Shown here piece after piece: positions 23,530-33,260 of a DNA stretch of 64,000 nucleotides. Under the pieces are notes generated by a model. That model had not been told where the DNA came from. It searched no databases and saw only the letters and a program-made list of their open reading frames with translations. Within the stretch, counting starts at the first letter, position 1. Each line of letters starts with the position of its first letter. The translations under genes and the position numbers were made by a program. Source of the DNA: Podarcis raffonei (Eukaryota > Chordata > Lepidosauria > Squamata > Lacertidae). The stretch covers positions 42,337,001 through 42,401,000 of the forward strand of contig NC_070614.1 of NCBI RefSeq assembly GCF_027172205.1, given 5' to 3'.

Positions 23530-26500
23530 TACTACTACTACTATTACTGATTGATTGATTGCGTGACTGCAGTACATTGTTTATTGCTTTCATTTTAGGG
23601 ATCGATGGTCTTGTTAGACAGCAAAATTGATGTTAAATTGCTGTTTTAGGGGTTGTTTTTAAAAGTCTGGAACACAGTAATCCATTTTGCATTACTTTCT
23701 ATGGGAAAGTGTGCCTTGGTTTTGGACCACTTTGGTTTTGGAACGGACTTCTGGAATGGAGTAAGTTTGAGAACCAAGCTACCGCTGTAAATTAAAAACC
23801 ACCTCCCTTCTGTTTTTGAACGTGCGTTTTATATGTTTTCAGTCAGGAGGGGCTGCTATTATGAGGCTTAGCCAAGGTGGCGCTCGCCTCCAAATCCCTT
23901 CCGCCACAGACTGACAGGCCGAGGGTCAGGAATGGTAGTCTCAGCAAACTAGAGGCCAATGGTTTTCCATTCATGCCAGTAGGTGCCTTACATTGCCCAG
24001 CTTGGCAGAGCATTCTGGATCCACGGGTGCTTTCCCCTTCACTATCAGCGTCCTCACGGCCTCTGCGGGGGGAAAGGAGGAGGTGGGTTGGAGCACAGAT
24101 GTGCTGATTAAATTCACCCTGATCCCTCACAAACTTGGCATCTACGACGCTACTAGCTAGCCTCTTAAGAACCTCGGCATTTCTTTAAAAATACACACGG
24201 TTCTAGTTCCTGAGAGTGTTAATCCTGAGCTTCTTAAAAGCAGGCAGTACGTTCCGGCAATAAACACAGCCAGCAGCCTCCTGGGAGAGGTGCTTCAGTT
24301 CATGCTATAAATCACCACCTGCTTATATCCCCAAGGTCTGAGCTGCTAGGCTCAAGTTGTTGGGGGATTTGGCTGACAGGCCGATCCACTAAGACCTGTT
24401 TCATTTGGCTGTTACCCTTGTTATCTGCGTCTCCTTGAGATGCTGCGGTATCCCCTCCGCCCCGGGCCTTCTTAGCAGGAACGGGGCTTTCAGTCCCTGA
24501 GAGGCTGTTGCTTGGCTGGGATCCTCCATCCTCAGTCTCTGCAGCATCTGAAAGAGAGAGAAAAGCCCAGGGTGGAGCAAGCCTGCTGGTGTAAGAGAGA
24601 TTTTGGGAGGCTATGAACTGGTTCTACCTTGGCATAAATATATCCCCATCTATATATCTCCCAGGGACGTGGGTGGTGCTGTGGGTTAAACCACAGAGCC
24701 TAGGACTTGCCGATCAGAAGGCATTTTTATGAAGTTTCCAAAAATATTTCAAAACATTTATCATCATATACATTTTTAAACAAAGTTTCCTCTTGACTTC
24801 CCACCCCTCCTTTCCTCATTATTGATTTTTTTAAACTTCTTTTTATTAGCTGTTTTATAACACATACCGTATTTTTCGCCCTATAGGACGCACTTTCCCC
24901 CTCCAAAAATGAAGGGGAAATGTGTGTGCGTCCTATGGGGCGAATGCAGGCTTTCGCTGAAGTCTGGAGAGTGAGAGGGGTCAGTGTGCACCGACCCCTC
25001 TCGCTCTCCAGGCTTCAGGAAGCTATTGGCAAGCCTTGGGAGTTCCCACTGGGCTGCAGCCTGAAACCCAGGGAGCATAGCGCAGCGCGCCCTGGGCTTC
25101 AGGCAGCTCTCTGCAAGCCTGGGGAGCCCGGCAGGAGTTCCTGCCGGGCTCCCTAGGCTTGGGGATAGCAGCCTGTTCTGGGGGCTGGGGTCGGGAGAAA
25201 CTTGGGCTTCCCCCGCCCCAGCCCCGCGCCTGGAGGGGAAATAATTTTTTTTCTTTATTCCCCCCCCCAAAAAAAACTAGGTGTGCCCTATGGGCCGGTA
25301 CGCCCTATAGGGCAAAAAATACGGTATATTATTGTTGTCTAAACCCTGCTACCATTAATTCTTTCAGTAATCCACTGCTTATTTTTCAAATCCTGCCGGC
25401 GACTTCATATATGGGTGATAATTTGATGGATAATCCATCAGTTGTTTCCATTCTTCTTTAAACACTTTGTCCACATGTCCTCTTGATTCCGCTGTTAATT
25501 TTGCCACTTCAGCCCCGCCCCCTCTCCATTCTGCACCCAGGCAATGAAAAGGCATTATTGGGAGGGAAGGAAACATTTTGGCCTGGCAAAAACATTCAAG
25601 GCGGGTGCAAAGCAGGGCTGTGGCACAGGAAGAGTCCTAGGGGCATGCTAGCTAGGTCCACAGGCCTGAGATTCCCAACCTTTCTTGCTGGCCTTTCTTG
25701 CAACGCTGCTCTGAATCCTCAATGAGGACTGGAAGAATGCAAAGTAGTATCACTAACGTAAAACCCAACATCCTTGTACCTGACTCCCTGCGTTCCATCA
25801 GACGTTCAAACCCGGTCCGGCTGTTGGTCTGCACCATGCGGGCTGTGTCCAGCTTGTAGCGTGTCCGCCCAACTATCACTTCCACTGTGGGTTCTCCGTG
25901 GCCGTTCCTGGCTGCCTGCAGGGCCAGGCAGGTGTCCACAGGGTAAGGAAGCCACTCGCCTTCTTTGTCTCCTTGCCAGCACCAAACAAAATCTGGACCA
26001 GCACGGTGGCAGGGAGAGAGCAGGAGGAGAGAAGATATCTCAGTCAAAACCTGGTGAAGCAAATCCTAAGGGACTAGGAGGCATTTTCTAGCAATCCTTC
26101 AGTGGGGAGAAATGGGCAAATGAACATGAACTCTTGCCTTCAGGGCAAAGGGCACAATAGGGGTGGTTACATGGCCAGGAATGATGGACATTGTAGTCCA
26201 ACACGGTCTGGAGGGCCACACATTCCCCATCCCTGCGCTAAGGGCCAAAACCTGCAGTGATGTCCCCTCACTGCCCAACAAGGCTTTGCCACCCAACATG
26301 GGCTGCATTTAACCTGCTGGCACACCCCTGTCTGCACTGAGCAGCAAACCTGTCTTGCATTTGGAGTGCGACGCTGTAGGTGGTACTGCAGCCAGGGAAA
26401 GCACCATGAAAAGCACTTTGCATTTTATTCCAGGACCTCATGGTGGAATCCATGGAGGTTCCCAGGCTGTCTTTCATCCATGCGCCGACCAGACAGACCG

Positions 26501-27632
26501 ACCTGCTCAGCTTCCTCATGGCAGTTGCATCACTGCACGACTTCAGACCAGACCCCTGGAAGCTTTCAGCGTTTAAACTGCAAATGGGCTTCATAGCAAA
26601 CCCCTTTGAAGGCGCTCACTGTGGCCCTTCTGAAGTTTTGCCTGATGTCATAAGGACATCAGGCGACTGAGAGGTTTGTGGTCTTGCTCATCTGTCAAAG
26701 TTGGCCCATGGGAAAGGAAAGACTCTTGGTCCGCTGGCGGGATCCACTAAGAAAATGCAAGAAAATTAAAAGTTTGCTCACAAGAATCCTGATCCCGCAC
26801 AGCTGCAGCCACACGCGATTCCAGCCCCGTCTGTTTATTCTGTTGCAGCATCTTGCGCAGGTCCACACAGGACTCCCCGATGTCCGCAGAGAGCTTCCCG
26901 GCTCTGTAGGAAATGCAGAAGCCTCCAATGTCATCGCCCTGACTCAATTCGGCCTGCCTCCTCCAGGTGTGGGGGTCAACAATGGGAGCACCAATGTGGT
27001 GAAGGGGCCTGGCTCAGAGGGAGAGCATCTGCTCCACATGCTGAGAGTCCCAGATTCAATTCCTGGCATCTCCAAATAGAGATTTTTTGGGGGAAGGGGG
27101 ACCCTTTCTGCCAGTCAATGAAAACAACACTGACTTAGATGGACCAATGGTCTGGCTTGGTATAAGGGAACTTCCCCGGTGAGGAATGATGGGAGTTGTC
27201 ATCTAGTATCCAGAGCAGCCTTTCTCAACCACTGCCCCCTCCCAAATGTTGTAGGACTACAACTCCCATCATCCCTTGCTACTGGTCAGGGATGATGGGA
27301 GTTGTAGTCCAGCAGCATCTGGAGACCCAAGGTTGAGAAAGGTTGATCTGGAGTGCCACAATCCCCAGCATTACCAGATAGGGTTGGGGACCCTCAACCC
27401 CTGGAGAGATGCTGCCAGCCAATGTCTAGTGACCCAGTGATCCGACTCCCACAATTAAGCAGCTTCCTGCGCTAACTCACTGGGCTGCCTGGCTCAGGAT
27501 CTCGCTCTGCTCAGGCAAGAACTGCTGCCACCTGTCGCCAGGGGTCTCCCACTCCCAGCGCAGCTCCGGCTCAGCCCCAGCAGTGCTGGGCTCCCCGTTC
27601 TGGCGCTCGGGGGCCTTGCGCTTCCGTCTCAT
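15296..27632 (-). CDS. PARP2: PARP2, poly(ADP-ribose) polymerase 2, with tandem N-terminal WWE domains
   Basis: Nuclear DNA-break sensor that makes poly(ADP-ribose) from NAD+. Coding exons, 5' to 3': 27632-27481, 26903-26782, 25992-25780, 24547-24416, 24062-23992, 22857-22807, 22217-22121, 21593-21518, 21419-21317, 21224-21065, 20436-20298, 19293-19230, 18710-18576, 18445-18312, 17698-17599, 17496-17398, 15939-15815, 15455-15296. Phases agree throughout: 710 codons plus stop. Order: basic start (RRKRKA), WWE 1 (about 25-86), WWE 2 (93-160), linker with PAKKAR, WGR (231-335), alpha-helical regulatory domain (about 355-480), catalytic domain to the end. The catalytic H-Y-E triad is present: H555 (LLWHGSR), Y589 (GKGIYFADM), E685 (NYNEFIVY). 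The ending [10 protein letters not shown] matches human KVQFNFLQLW. Human PARP2 has about 570-583 residues; the extra length is the WWE pair. The start is the ATG at 27632; a non-coding first exon near the RPPH1-shared promoter is likely but was not located. Confidence 0.95.
16750..17170 (-). mobile_element. L1 LINE 3' fragment
   Basis: The minus strand encodes the end of an L1 ORF2-type protein ([16 protein letters not shown], then [12 protein letters not shown]) followed by an AT-rich 3' tail. It lies in the PARP2 intron between the exons at 17398 and 15939. Confidence 0.65.
18043..18186 (-). mobile_element. tRNA-derived SINE (same family as 8942-9079)
   Basis: Contains GTAGAGTTGGAAGGGACCTT, CCCCTGCAATGCAGGAAT and a tRNA-like head TGACTGAGCTATCC, read in reverse. 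Located in a PARP2 intron. Confidence 0.75.
19558..19910 (-). mobile_element. Squamate tRNA-derived SINE, near full length
   Basis: Reverse copy of the element at 13261: tail AAAGGGACCCCTGACCATTA, middle AACTGCTAGGTTGGCAGGAG, B-box complement GGGATTCAAACC, head complement CACCACCCGCATCCC. Located in the PARP2 intron between the exons at 20298 and 19293. Confidence 0.85.
21063..21064 (-). other. PARP2: GC-AG intron donor in PARP2
   Basis: The exon 21224-21065 ends CCTCTAG and is followed by GCAAGT, not GT. The next exon (20436) continues in frame as G-KLTAEQ, matching human PLGKLTVAQ. AG|GCAAGT is the consensus of the minor class of GC-AG introns spliced by the normal spliceosome. Confidence 0.85.
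23227..23787. mobile_element. TA-flanked MITE (CAGTGGTA.. ends) with inserted LINE tail
   Basis: The ends CAGTGGTATCTTGGTTCTCA and GAGAACCAAGCTACCGCTG are inverted repeats flanked by TA. The inside holds a foreign piece ending ACAATGACAATAAAGG followed by (TTA)n at 23491-23551, which resembles an L2/CR1-type LINE tail. It lies between PARP2 exons 22857 and 23992. Confidence 0.65.
24663..24721 (+). mobile_element. 5' fragment of squamate SINE
   Basis: The first 59 bases of the SINE seen at 13261 (GGGACGTGGGTGGTGCTGTG.. to GATCAGAAGG), cut off abruptly where L1 tail sequence begins. Confidence 0.75.
24722..25500 (-). mobile_element. L1 LINE 3' end, split by a MITE
   Basis: The minus strand at 25379-25500 encodes an L1 ORF2-like C-terminus ([11 protein letters not shown], ending in a stop), and 24722-24864 is the AT-rich 3' tail. 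The two parts are separated by the MITE at 24867-25324. Confidence 0.6.
24867..25324. mobile_element. TA-flanked MITE with CCGTATTTTTCGCCC ends
   Basis: Terminal inverted repeats CCGTATTTTTCGCCCTATAG and its complement at the right end are flanked by TA. The interior is GC-rich and itself partly palindromic (TCGCTCTCCAGGCTTCAGG repeats). A second copy is at 61653-62014. TA flanks point to a Tc1/mariner-mobilised element. Confidence 0.8.
27000..27180 (+). mobile_element. tRNA-derived SINE
   Basis: tRNA-like head GGCTCAGAGGGAGAGCATCT and B-box-like CCCAGATTCAATTCCTGGC, then a tail GACTTAGATGGACCAATGGT. A related, inverted tail occurs at 8150-8310. It sits in PARP2 intron 1. Confidence 0.65.
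27225..27350. mobile_element. Palindromic MITE-like repeat
   Basis: Near-perfect fold-back: CTTTCTCAACC..GACTACAACTCCCATCA against TGATGGGAGTTGTAGTC..GGTTGAGAAAGG. Same family as 6576-6698. It lies in PARP2 intron 1. Confidence 0.7.
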
Positions 27633-27746
27633 CCCTGCAGCAGCGTCAGAGCATGCAAAGAAGGCTGAGTCGACACCTCACACAATCACCTAAACAAGGA
27701 AGGCAAAGTGTCACTGGGGATCATTGCAGATGACCTCTGCAGCAAG

Positions 27747-27896
27747 AAGCTGAGTTGGTTAGCGTGTGGTGCTGATAGCACCAAGGTTGCAGGTTTGATT
27801 CCTATATGAGACAGTTGCATTGCAGGGGTTGGGACTAGATGATCCTCAGGCTACCTTCCAACTTTACAAGTCTATGATTTACTTTACAAGTCTATG
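27747..27896 (+). mobile_element. tRNA-derived SINE
   Basis: tRNA-like head GTTGGTTAGCGTGTGGTGCT with B-box-like GGTTTGATTCC, then a TTGGACTAGATGATCCTC-type tail (here GGGACTAGATGATCC). Lies upstream of the PARP2 start codon. Confidence 0.7.
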
Positions 27897-27899
27897 ATT

Positions 27900-29035
27900 C
27901 TTCAAGCACAGGCTTCAGAACTACATGCCTCACTATGGCAAATACTTAATAAGAGTTTTGTGGCACCTTATATAGGTATAGACCAAAAAAATTATTGCAG
28001 CAGAAGCCATTGAGAGCCCACTTGGTCATATGTATGGAAAGTTGTAGCACCACTTCCTGCTTTTGGGGGGGGGGGCAGAGGGCGTTCAGGCCAGGCACAG
28101 CCAATGGGGCTGTTCTGTCTGAGTGGGCACATCTTTGTGCCACGGACTGCCTTTCTGCCAAGGCTTCCCAGGCAGGATGCAATTTTAAAATACTAAATCA
28201 AATGATGCAAAGTCCTCTCAGGTTGATGGCAGAAGCTCCCTGGCCTGGGCTTCCCCCCTCAGGTTTTAAGGAACCCCGGGGGAGCAGGGGGAGCTGCCCC
28301 AACAGATCTCTTAAGCCACTGGCAGTTCTGTCAGGAGCCGGTAGTATTTACTCCCTGGCTGTACTGGGTCAGGCCCTCCTTCTGCCTTCCCTTAGACCTT
28401 TATGAAGCCACAACAGGGAAGCCTGTGGCTGGTCCCCTCTCTCTGGGTCCATTCCCACCAGGGAGAGGACAAGGAAGAGGAGCAGAAAATTGGCAGGGGG
28501 ACCCTTCCTGGGCTTGGCAGATGCCCAACAAGGCTGGCACCCAATTCTGCTCAGATATACATGCACAGGGACAGGAATTGTAAACATGGTGGCCAAAAGG
28601 TACCGAAATGAAACAAACACAATCATAGAATCATAGAATGTCACAAGCCGTAACTCTTGCACATCACTGCCTTTATGGCCCCGATGTTCACAATTCTTAT
28701 GTACAAGCACACACAAGCAAACCATTGCTGTAATGTTCATACAAGAGGGCGTTTCATGCACCCAATGAAAAAGCTCCTGCTGCAATAATCACGCTGGTCT
28801 TTCTGCCGGGTTCCCCCTGTGCTTTACCTACCGAACTTCACCAACATTTATCTGGCCCGGAGGACTGTTTCAAATCAGCTGCGGTGAAATGCATTCGTCA
28901 CATGCCCTCGAGACACCATTTCCGCCCCACTGTGGTCCCGCAGATAGAAACCCGGCTCCGGGGAAGTTCGGATTCCTCAGCCACCGTGGTGATGCCGACC
29001 CCCCAGCGTGACCAAACCTTGCTAATCGTAATATA
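27900..29035. other. PARP2 upstream region without recognised gene
   Basis: No coding exon or RNA gene was recognised. It probably holds intron following an untranslated first PARP2 exon, given that RPPH1 and its shared promoter lie beyond. Sequence from about 28,880 becomes richer in CpG. Confidence 0.4.
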
Positions 29036-29240
29036 AACTAAAGACATGGTGACAATCCGTCAATCAACCGGCGCGCATTATTTCCCAAGACCCACCCCTG
29101 GCTCTTCTGGGGCTGAGCTCTTGATCTGAATCGCCCTGCGCGACCGGGCCACTTAACCCCCTCCATCCCACTTCCCTAATTCCTTGATTCTGAACATCTG
29201 AGCCTGCAAGCAAGCTGGTGATCTGCCTCCCGCTTTCTAT
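29036..29240. repeat. Copy A of a roughly 200-bp repeat also at 33,066
   Basis: Shares with 33066-33250 the words GTCAATCAAC, GCATTATTTCCCA, GAGCTCTTGATCTGAATC, CCACTTCCCTAATTCC, GAACATCTGAGCCTGCAA and TGATCTGCCTCC in the same order. It belongs to no family I recognise. Confidence 0.6.
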
Positions 29241-29439
29241 TATTTTCCAAAAAAAAAAATATCTACCGCTCTGTGCAATATTTTCCATCGATTTCCCTCT
29301 CTATTTTTATGCATTAACACCCCCCGCTTGAATAGGCTGACTCGCTTTTCCAACCAACCTGTTCCGCGTTGCCTTCTCTTTTTTTGCAGCTATTACGCGG
29401 CTCCAAACAGCGCCTTTTTCCTGCTCCCGGGGAACGTTC

Positions 29440-29816
29440 CACGGGCCAGCCCCTTTTTACTTCATTTGCATTCGTCTGTTTTGCATGGTACGCCTCCGGC
29501 GAATCGATAAAAAGCAACCTGCGCGCGCACGCGTAGGGGACCTCCAGCTTGTTAGACGCTTTCGCGCCATTGAGGAGGCAGGGAAATGCAAATTAAGAAG
29601 CATTGCATGATGGTCCCAGCCCACAGTTTAGCATTTCCCTCCCTGGTGTTTCTTTTTATTTCGCTATTATTATTATTATTTGTTACAGTTCCGAGATTGC
29701 GGCCAGGAAGGACCGGGCCAATATATGGATTCCAATATAATGGATTCTCCGCACCATGATCTAGTTGGAGACTAAATACCGGACACTATATATTGGAATA
29801 AGACTTCACTTCCCGT
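29440..29816. promoter_or_regulatory. Divergent PARP2 / RPPH1 promoter
   Basis: In mammals PARP2 and the RNase P RNA gene share one bidirectional promoter, and the same arrangement is seen here. On the plus strand, RPPH1-type 3 pol III elements are visible: a perfect octamer ATGCAAAT at 29586-29593, a candidate PSE (CACCATGATCTAG..) at about 29752-29770, and a TATA box TATATATT at 29787-29794, about 25-30 bases before the RNA start. A second octamer in reverse (ATTTGCAT, 29464-29471) and a CpG-rich block at 29500-29575 may serve PARP2. PSE placement is the weakest part. Confidence 0.7.
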
Positions 29817-29817
29817 T

Positions 29818-30154
29818 GGCTGGGCGGAAGCTCTCCGAAGAGGCCACGTGCTGGGTGTCTGTCACCCTTGTTGCGCCTCTGGGAAGGTCTGAGAGAAGGG
29901 CCGAGCATCACCCTAGCAGGGTGCCGCCTCCTGGAGGTGGGTGAGTCCCCAGCGATACGGGTCCCGGCGAAGTCCGAGATTGGGCAGGAGAAGCTGGAAG
30001 CGGGGGAACTCCGCCCCCCTCCCGCGGATGCCCACGTGGCTCGCTTGGGATTTGGGAATGACTCACGGCCAGCAATCTTGAGTACAATGGGAAGAGGTGA
30101 AGCGTAAGCGAACAGCGGCTTCATAACCCAATTCAGACTAGTCTCCATCCAGCA
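29818..30154 (+). ncRNA. RPPH1: RNase P RNA (H1 RNA)
   Basis: Catalytic RNA subunit of nuclear RNase P, which removes 5' leaders from pre-tRNAs. Conserved blocks match the human RNA in order: GGGCGGAAGCT (29822-29832), GAGGCCACG, GGGAAGGTCTGA (29881-29892), TGGGCAGGAGA, GACTCACGGCCAGC (30060-30073), TTCAATGG-like GTACAATGG, and CATAACCCAATTCAGACTA (30122-30140). The first GCTGG (29819-29823) can pair with CCAGC (30149-30153), as the P1 helix of the human RNA does, setting the ends. Length is about 337 nt against 341 in human. It is followed by TTTT, and a type 3 pol III promoter precedes it. Exact 5' end is uncertain by one or two bases. Confidence 0.95.
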
Positions 30155-30158
30155 TTTT
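30155..30158 (+). terminator. RPPH1: RPPH1 pol III terminator
   Basis: TTTT directly after the 3' strand of the closing P1 helix. Confidence 0.7.
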
Positions 30159-30199
30159 CCAGTTTCCAGCATCACTCGAGTAATTATTTTTATTTTTAT

Positions 30200-31218
30200 A
30201 GATTAAAAATCTATATTTCTACAGTTCTTAAAACAAATTCACTTTGCTGTTCATTATCTATGGGCCTTTATCATGTCCTGCAGAAAGTAATCTCTTTAAT
30301 TGGCCAGAACGGAGTGCGAGAGGAGGGAGGGGGCACTGAGTTTCACTGAGTCGAACAGGACGCTGCTGAAATATGAGAGCACAAAGTCCACCATGGATGA
30401 ATAGATATTATTTATTTATTTATTTGTTATATACTGCCCTTAATCATAAGTCTGCAAGGGCAGTTCGCAGAATATTGGCTCCCTAGCAATATGTTTATTT
30501 TTCTAGAATACCACATTTCAAATCTGGAATATCCTTAACCAGTTAAGGATTTGCAAGGTTGAAAGCAGCACATATGTAAACACAAATATGTATTTGTAAC
30601 ATAGGAGTTGGAGAGAAAGAAACTGGTGGCTTTCCCTGTTTCAAAAAAACCCACAGCAAAGATAGGAAAGGAAGCAGGCTTGGATCTGATCTCTGAGTGA
30701 TCCTGAGAGCCTGGCCTTTGCCAGTATTAGGTAAGATGAGCCAGTGGTCTAACTCTGTATAAAGATGCTTTGTATGATTATAAGAACCTTCGCAGGGTTG
30801 GGGGAGTTTGAACAATTATGTGGTTGCTGTCAAGGGGATCTCAAGAGCTAGAGCTCACCTGATAAAAGCATCTTTGCTCCTTGTGACCACCCGTGGACCA
30901 ACTAGGCCCCAACCCCAGAACTGCCAGATTACGTCTGAATCTGTCTCAACAGGATCCGTCCCAACTCTGCCCTTTGATTTATCTCAGAGGAGGTAACCGG
31001 TGGCTTTTCAGCCATTGTTGGACGACTACAAATCCCATCACCACTAATCATAGGCCATACTGGCTGGGAGTGCTGGGAGCTGTAGTACAGCAAGAAACAT
31101 CAGCTAGGCCACCGGATGCCCTGATCCTACTTTTCCATGCACCTGCCCCCACCTATTCAGCATAAGGTCCTCAAATATAGAAGGACATAGCACTGGTTTG
31201 GATGGGCGGATGGGAACA
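30200..31218 (-). other. 3' flank of perforin-like copy 1, duplicated downstream of copy 2
   Basis: No gene seen. The stretch 30,230-30,640 is clearly related to 43,600-43,930, which lies downstream of copy 2: shared GGGCCTTTATC, AATATGTATTTGTAAC and AGGAGTTGGAGAGAAAGAAA. Both contain a minus-strand AATAAA (30494-30499; 43765-43770) that could end the transcripts. It marks where the duplicated unit begins, immediately after RPPH1. Confidence 0.55.
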
Positions 31219-32629
31219 CTAGTTAAAATAAGAAGTTGGCAGCTGGAGCGGGACATATTCTTGACAGGTGGGGCCACTCAACGTGTGGCCGCATTCCAGG
31301 AAGTAATAAAACTCAATGTATCCATATTGTGGAGAACATGTGTACCATTGAGCACCAGCCCTGGCCTCCAGATTGCCGGTACACCTCTGCAAAAGTTCAT
31401 TACCACGCCAGCCATCATTGTCCCAGACTTCTATGTGAATGGGGTTTTCATGCTTCAGCATGACAGTCCCAAAGCCCAGGGTTTCATACCACCAGGGGTC
31501 GTTATCAGATGGGACGATGCTGGTCCTCAGCGCTCGACCTTGGAAGACAACTCTGACATAAGCATCGGTGGCTGTGAAGTGGTCGCCCCAAAGATTGGAT
31601 CCTCTGATCACAACAAAGGTGAGGTGTGCCCTGCCCCGCTGTCGGGCACAGCACATGTTGTTGTTGAGGCGATCCTTCTGACAAAGGCAGGTGCATCGCT
31701 CAGCTGAGCTCTGGGAGCTCCAACGTGGACACCGCTGCGGACACTCCCTCTTCAGGGCCTTCCGGTTTATATGACTCGCAATGGCTTGCTTCAGCAAATC
31801 CCTCCTTGGGTCCTGGTGGTTCAGCAACATGTGCAAGGGTTGGACGGAATAGGAAACCAGTCCAGGCTGTGCTTTTGCACTGTTTTTCCATTCCGAGAAG
31901 AGTTGAGCTCCTCTGCCTTTTGAGAAGAGAATCTTGATCTGCTTATCTCCTCCCTCAACTTCAATTTGCTGCTTGGCATAGTTTTCATGCGAGACTCCAT
32001 GACTGTAGAACTTCTGGATCGCTTCACACCTGGCATTTTGGGAAGTAGACCCAAATACCTCATTGTTTCCCAAAGAAAACTCCCACTTTAAGCAGTCCTC
32101 GATGCTGGAAGCTGTAACCCCCCACAAGGCCATCTTGCATGTCTGCACAGGCAGCAGGTGGCGAACTCAGCCCCCAAGGTCCACCTGGCTGATGTAGTGG
32201 GTGCCATAGCTGTCGATAAAATGCTGGTATTCCTCAGAATTGTTCTTTATTGGCAGTTCGGCCACATGCTGGGCAAAGTGAGAGGACAGCGGTGAGGGTC
32301 TATGGGGGAGTCTCAGCCTGCTCAAGAAGAGAAAAAGAGGAGCAGGATATTAGAAACAAAGTTTATCGTTTTGTCCACACCACCCACACCCATAATCCTC
32401 CATTTTTTGAGGGAAGGGAAGCCTGCAAAGTTTCAGGGATCTTCTTCCTCTCCAACATGTTATCCCTCCCCTGTAAAGGCCCCCAGAGCTTCCTGCGAAT
32501 CAGAAGAGAGGAAGCGTACACATACAAGAGGACTTTAAACACAAATTTGCGCACCTTGAATTGGACCTGGAAATGAACTGGCAACCAATGCAGCTACTTT
32601 AAAATGTAGTGGGGTATGTTAGATCTAAA

Positions 32630-32830
32630 CCAGGTATGTCCAACTTCTGTTTTGGGGGCCTAATCCGGCCCGCAGGTCGATTTAATCCGGCCCCTGTGGC
32701 AGTTTATCTACTGGGTAAAATCCTTTTTTTTAAAAAAAAACCCTTCAATCTTAAAAAAAGCTCAACAACCTCAACCCTTGGTCATCCCTCACGCGTGTTC
32801 ACTTCATCAAATCTGGCCCTCTTTGAAAAA
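32630..32830 (+). mobile_element. hAT-like MITE remnant
   Basis: Contains GGTATGTCCAACTTCTGTTT, CCGGCCCGCAGGTCGATTTA and later AAATCTGGCCCTC, resembling non-autonomous hAT elements with ATCCGGCCC motifs. It lies in the intron between the two coding exons of copy 1. Confidence 0.5.
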
Positions 32831-33065
32831 ATCCCAGCCAGTAAGCTGGCTGCAGCATTTTGGACCAGCTGAAGTTTCTAAATGTTCTTCAAGGACAGCC
32901 CCATGTAGAATGCATTGCAGTAATCCAGTCTGGGAGTTACCAGAGCATGGAAGACAGTGGCCAAATGATTTCTCTCCAAAGGGGCCCATAACTGGTGAAG
33001 CAGGCAGTGCTGGAGCAAAATACTGCTAGCCATCAAGGTTACCTGAGCCTCCAGTGACAGTGTTG

Positions 33066-33260
33066 ACTAAAGATATCGTGACAATCAGTCAATCAACGCA
33101 TTATTTCCCAGGACCCACCCCGGCTCTTCTGGGACTGAGCTCTTGATCTGAATCACCTTGCCCGACCTGGCCACTTAACCCTTCCCAGCCCACTTCCCTA
33201 ATTCCTGAACATCTGAGCCTGCAACCAAGCTGATGATCTGCCTCCTGCCTCCTATTACCC
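33066..33260. repeat. Copy B of the roughly 200-bp repeat at 29,036
   Basis: Same word order as copy A with scattered differences and small gaps. It lies in the intron of perforin-like copy 1. Confidence 0.6.

Larger units (their letters stand above)
25780..27632 (-). other. PARP2: PARP2 exons 1-3: tandem WWE module
   Basis: Exons 27632-27481 and 26903-26782 together encode the first WWE domain, starting [20 protein letters not shown] and ending with a Q-x-N-K-Q-T-G core ([13 protein letters not shown]). Exon 25992-25780 encodes the second: [17 protein letters not shown] at its start and [17 protein letters not shown] at its end. WWE domains of Deltex and the PARP11/12/14 type bind iso-ADP-ribose or ADP-ribose; such binding is inferred here. 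The splice phases (2, 1, 1) carry the reading frame straight into the PARP2 linker exon at 24547. Confidence 0.85.

Noticed and set aside
24880-25270. GC-rich open frames as a gene
   Set aside because: They lie wholly within the TA-flanked fold-back MITE, and the same frames recur in the copy at 61653-62014.
29314-29517. Basic open frame on the minus strand in the PARP2 promoter region as a PARP2 first coding exon
   Set aside because: It has no ATG start in that frame at its beginning and no clear similarity to PARP2 N-termini; the CpG-rich composition explains the open frame.
29600-29660. Staf/ZNF143 site near CCCAGCCCACAGTTTAGCAT
   Set aside because: The match to the consensus is too loose to support by eye.
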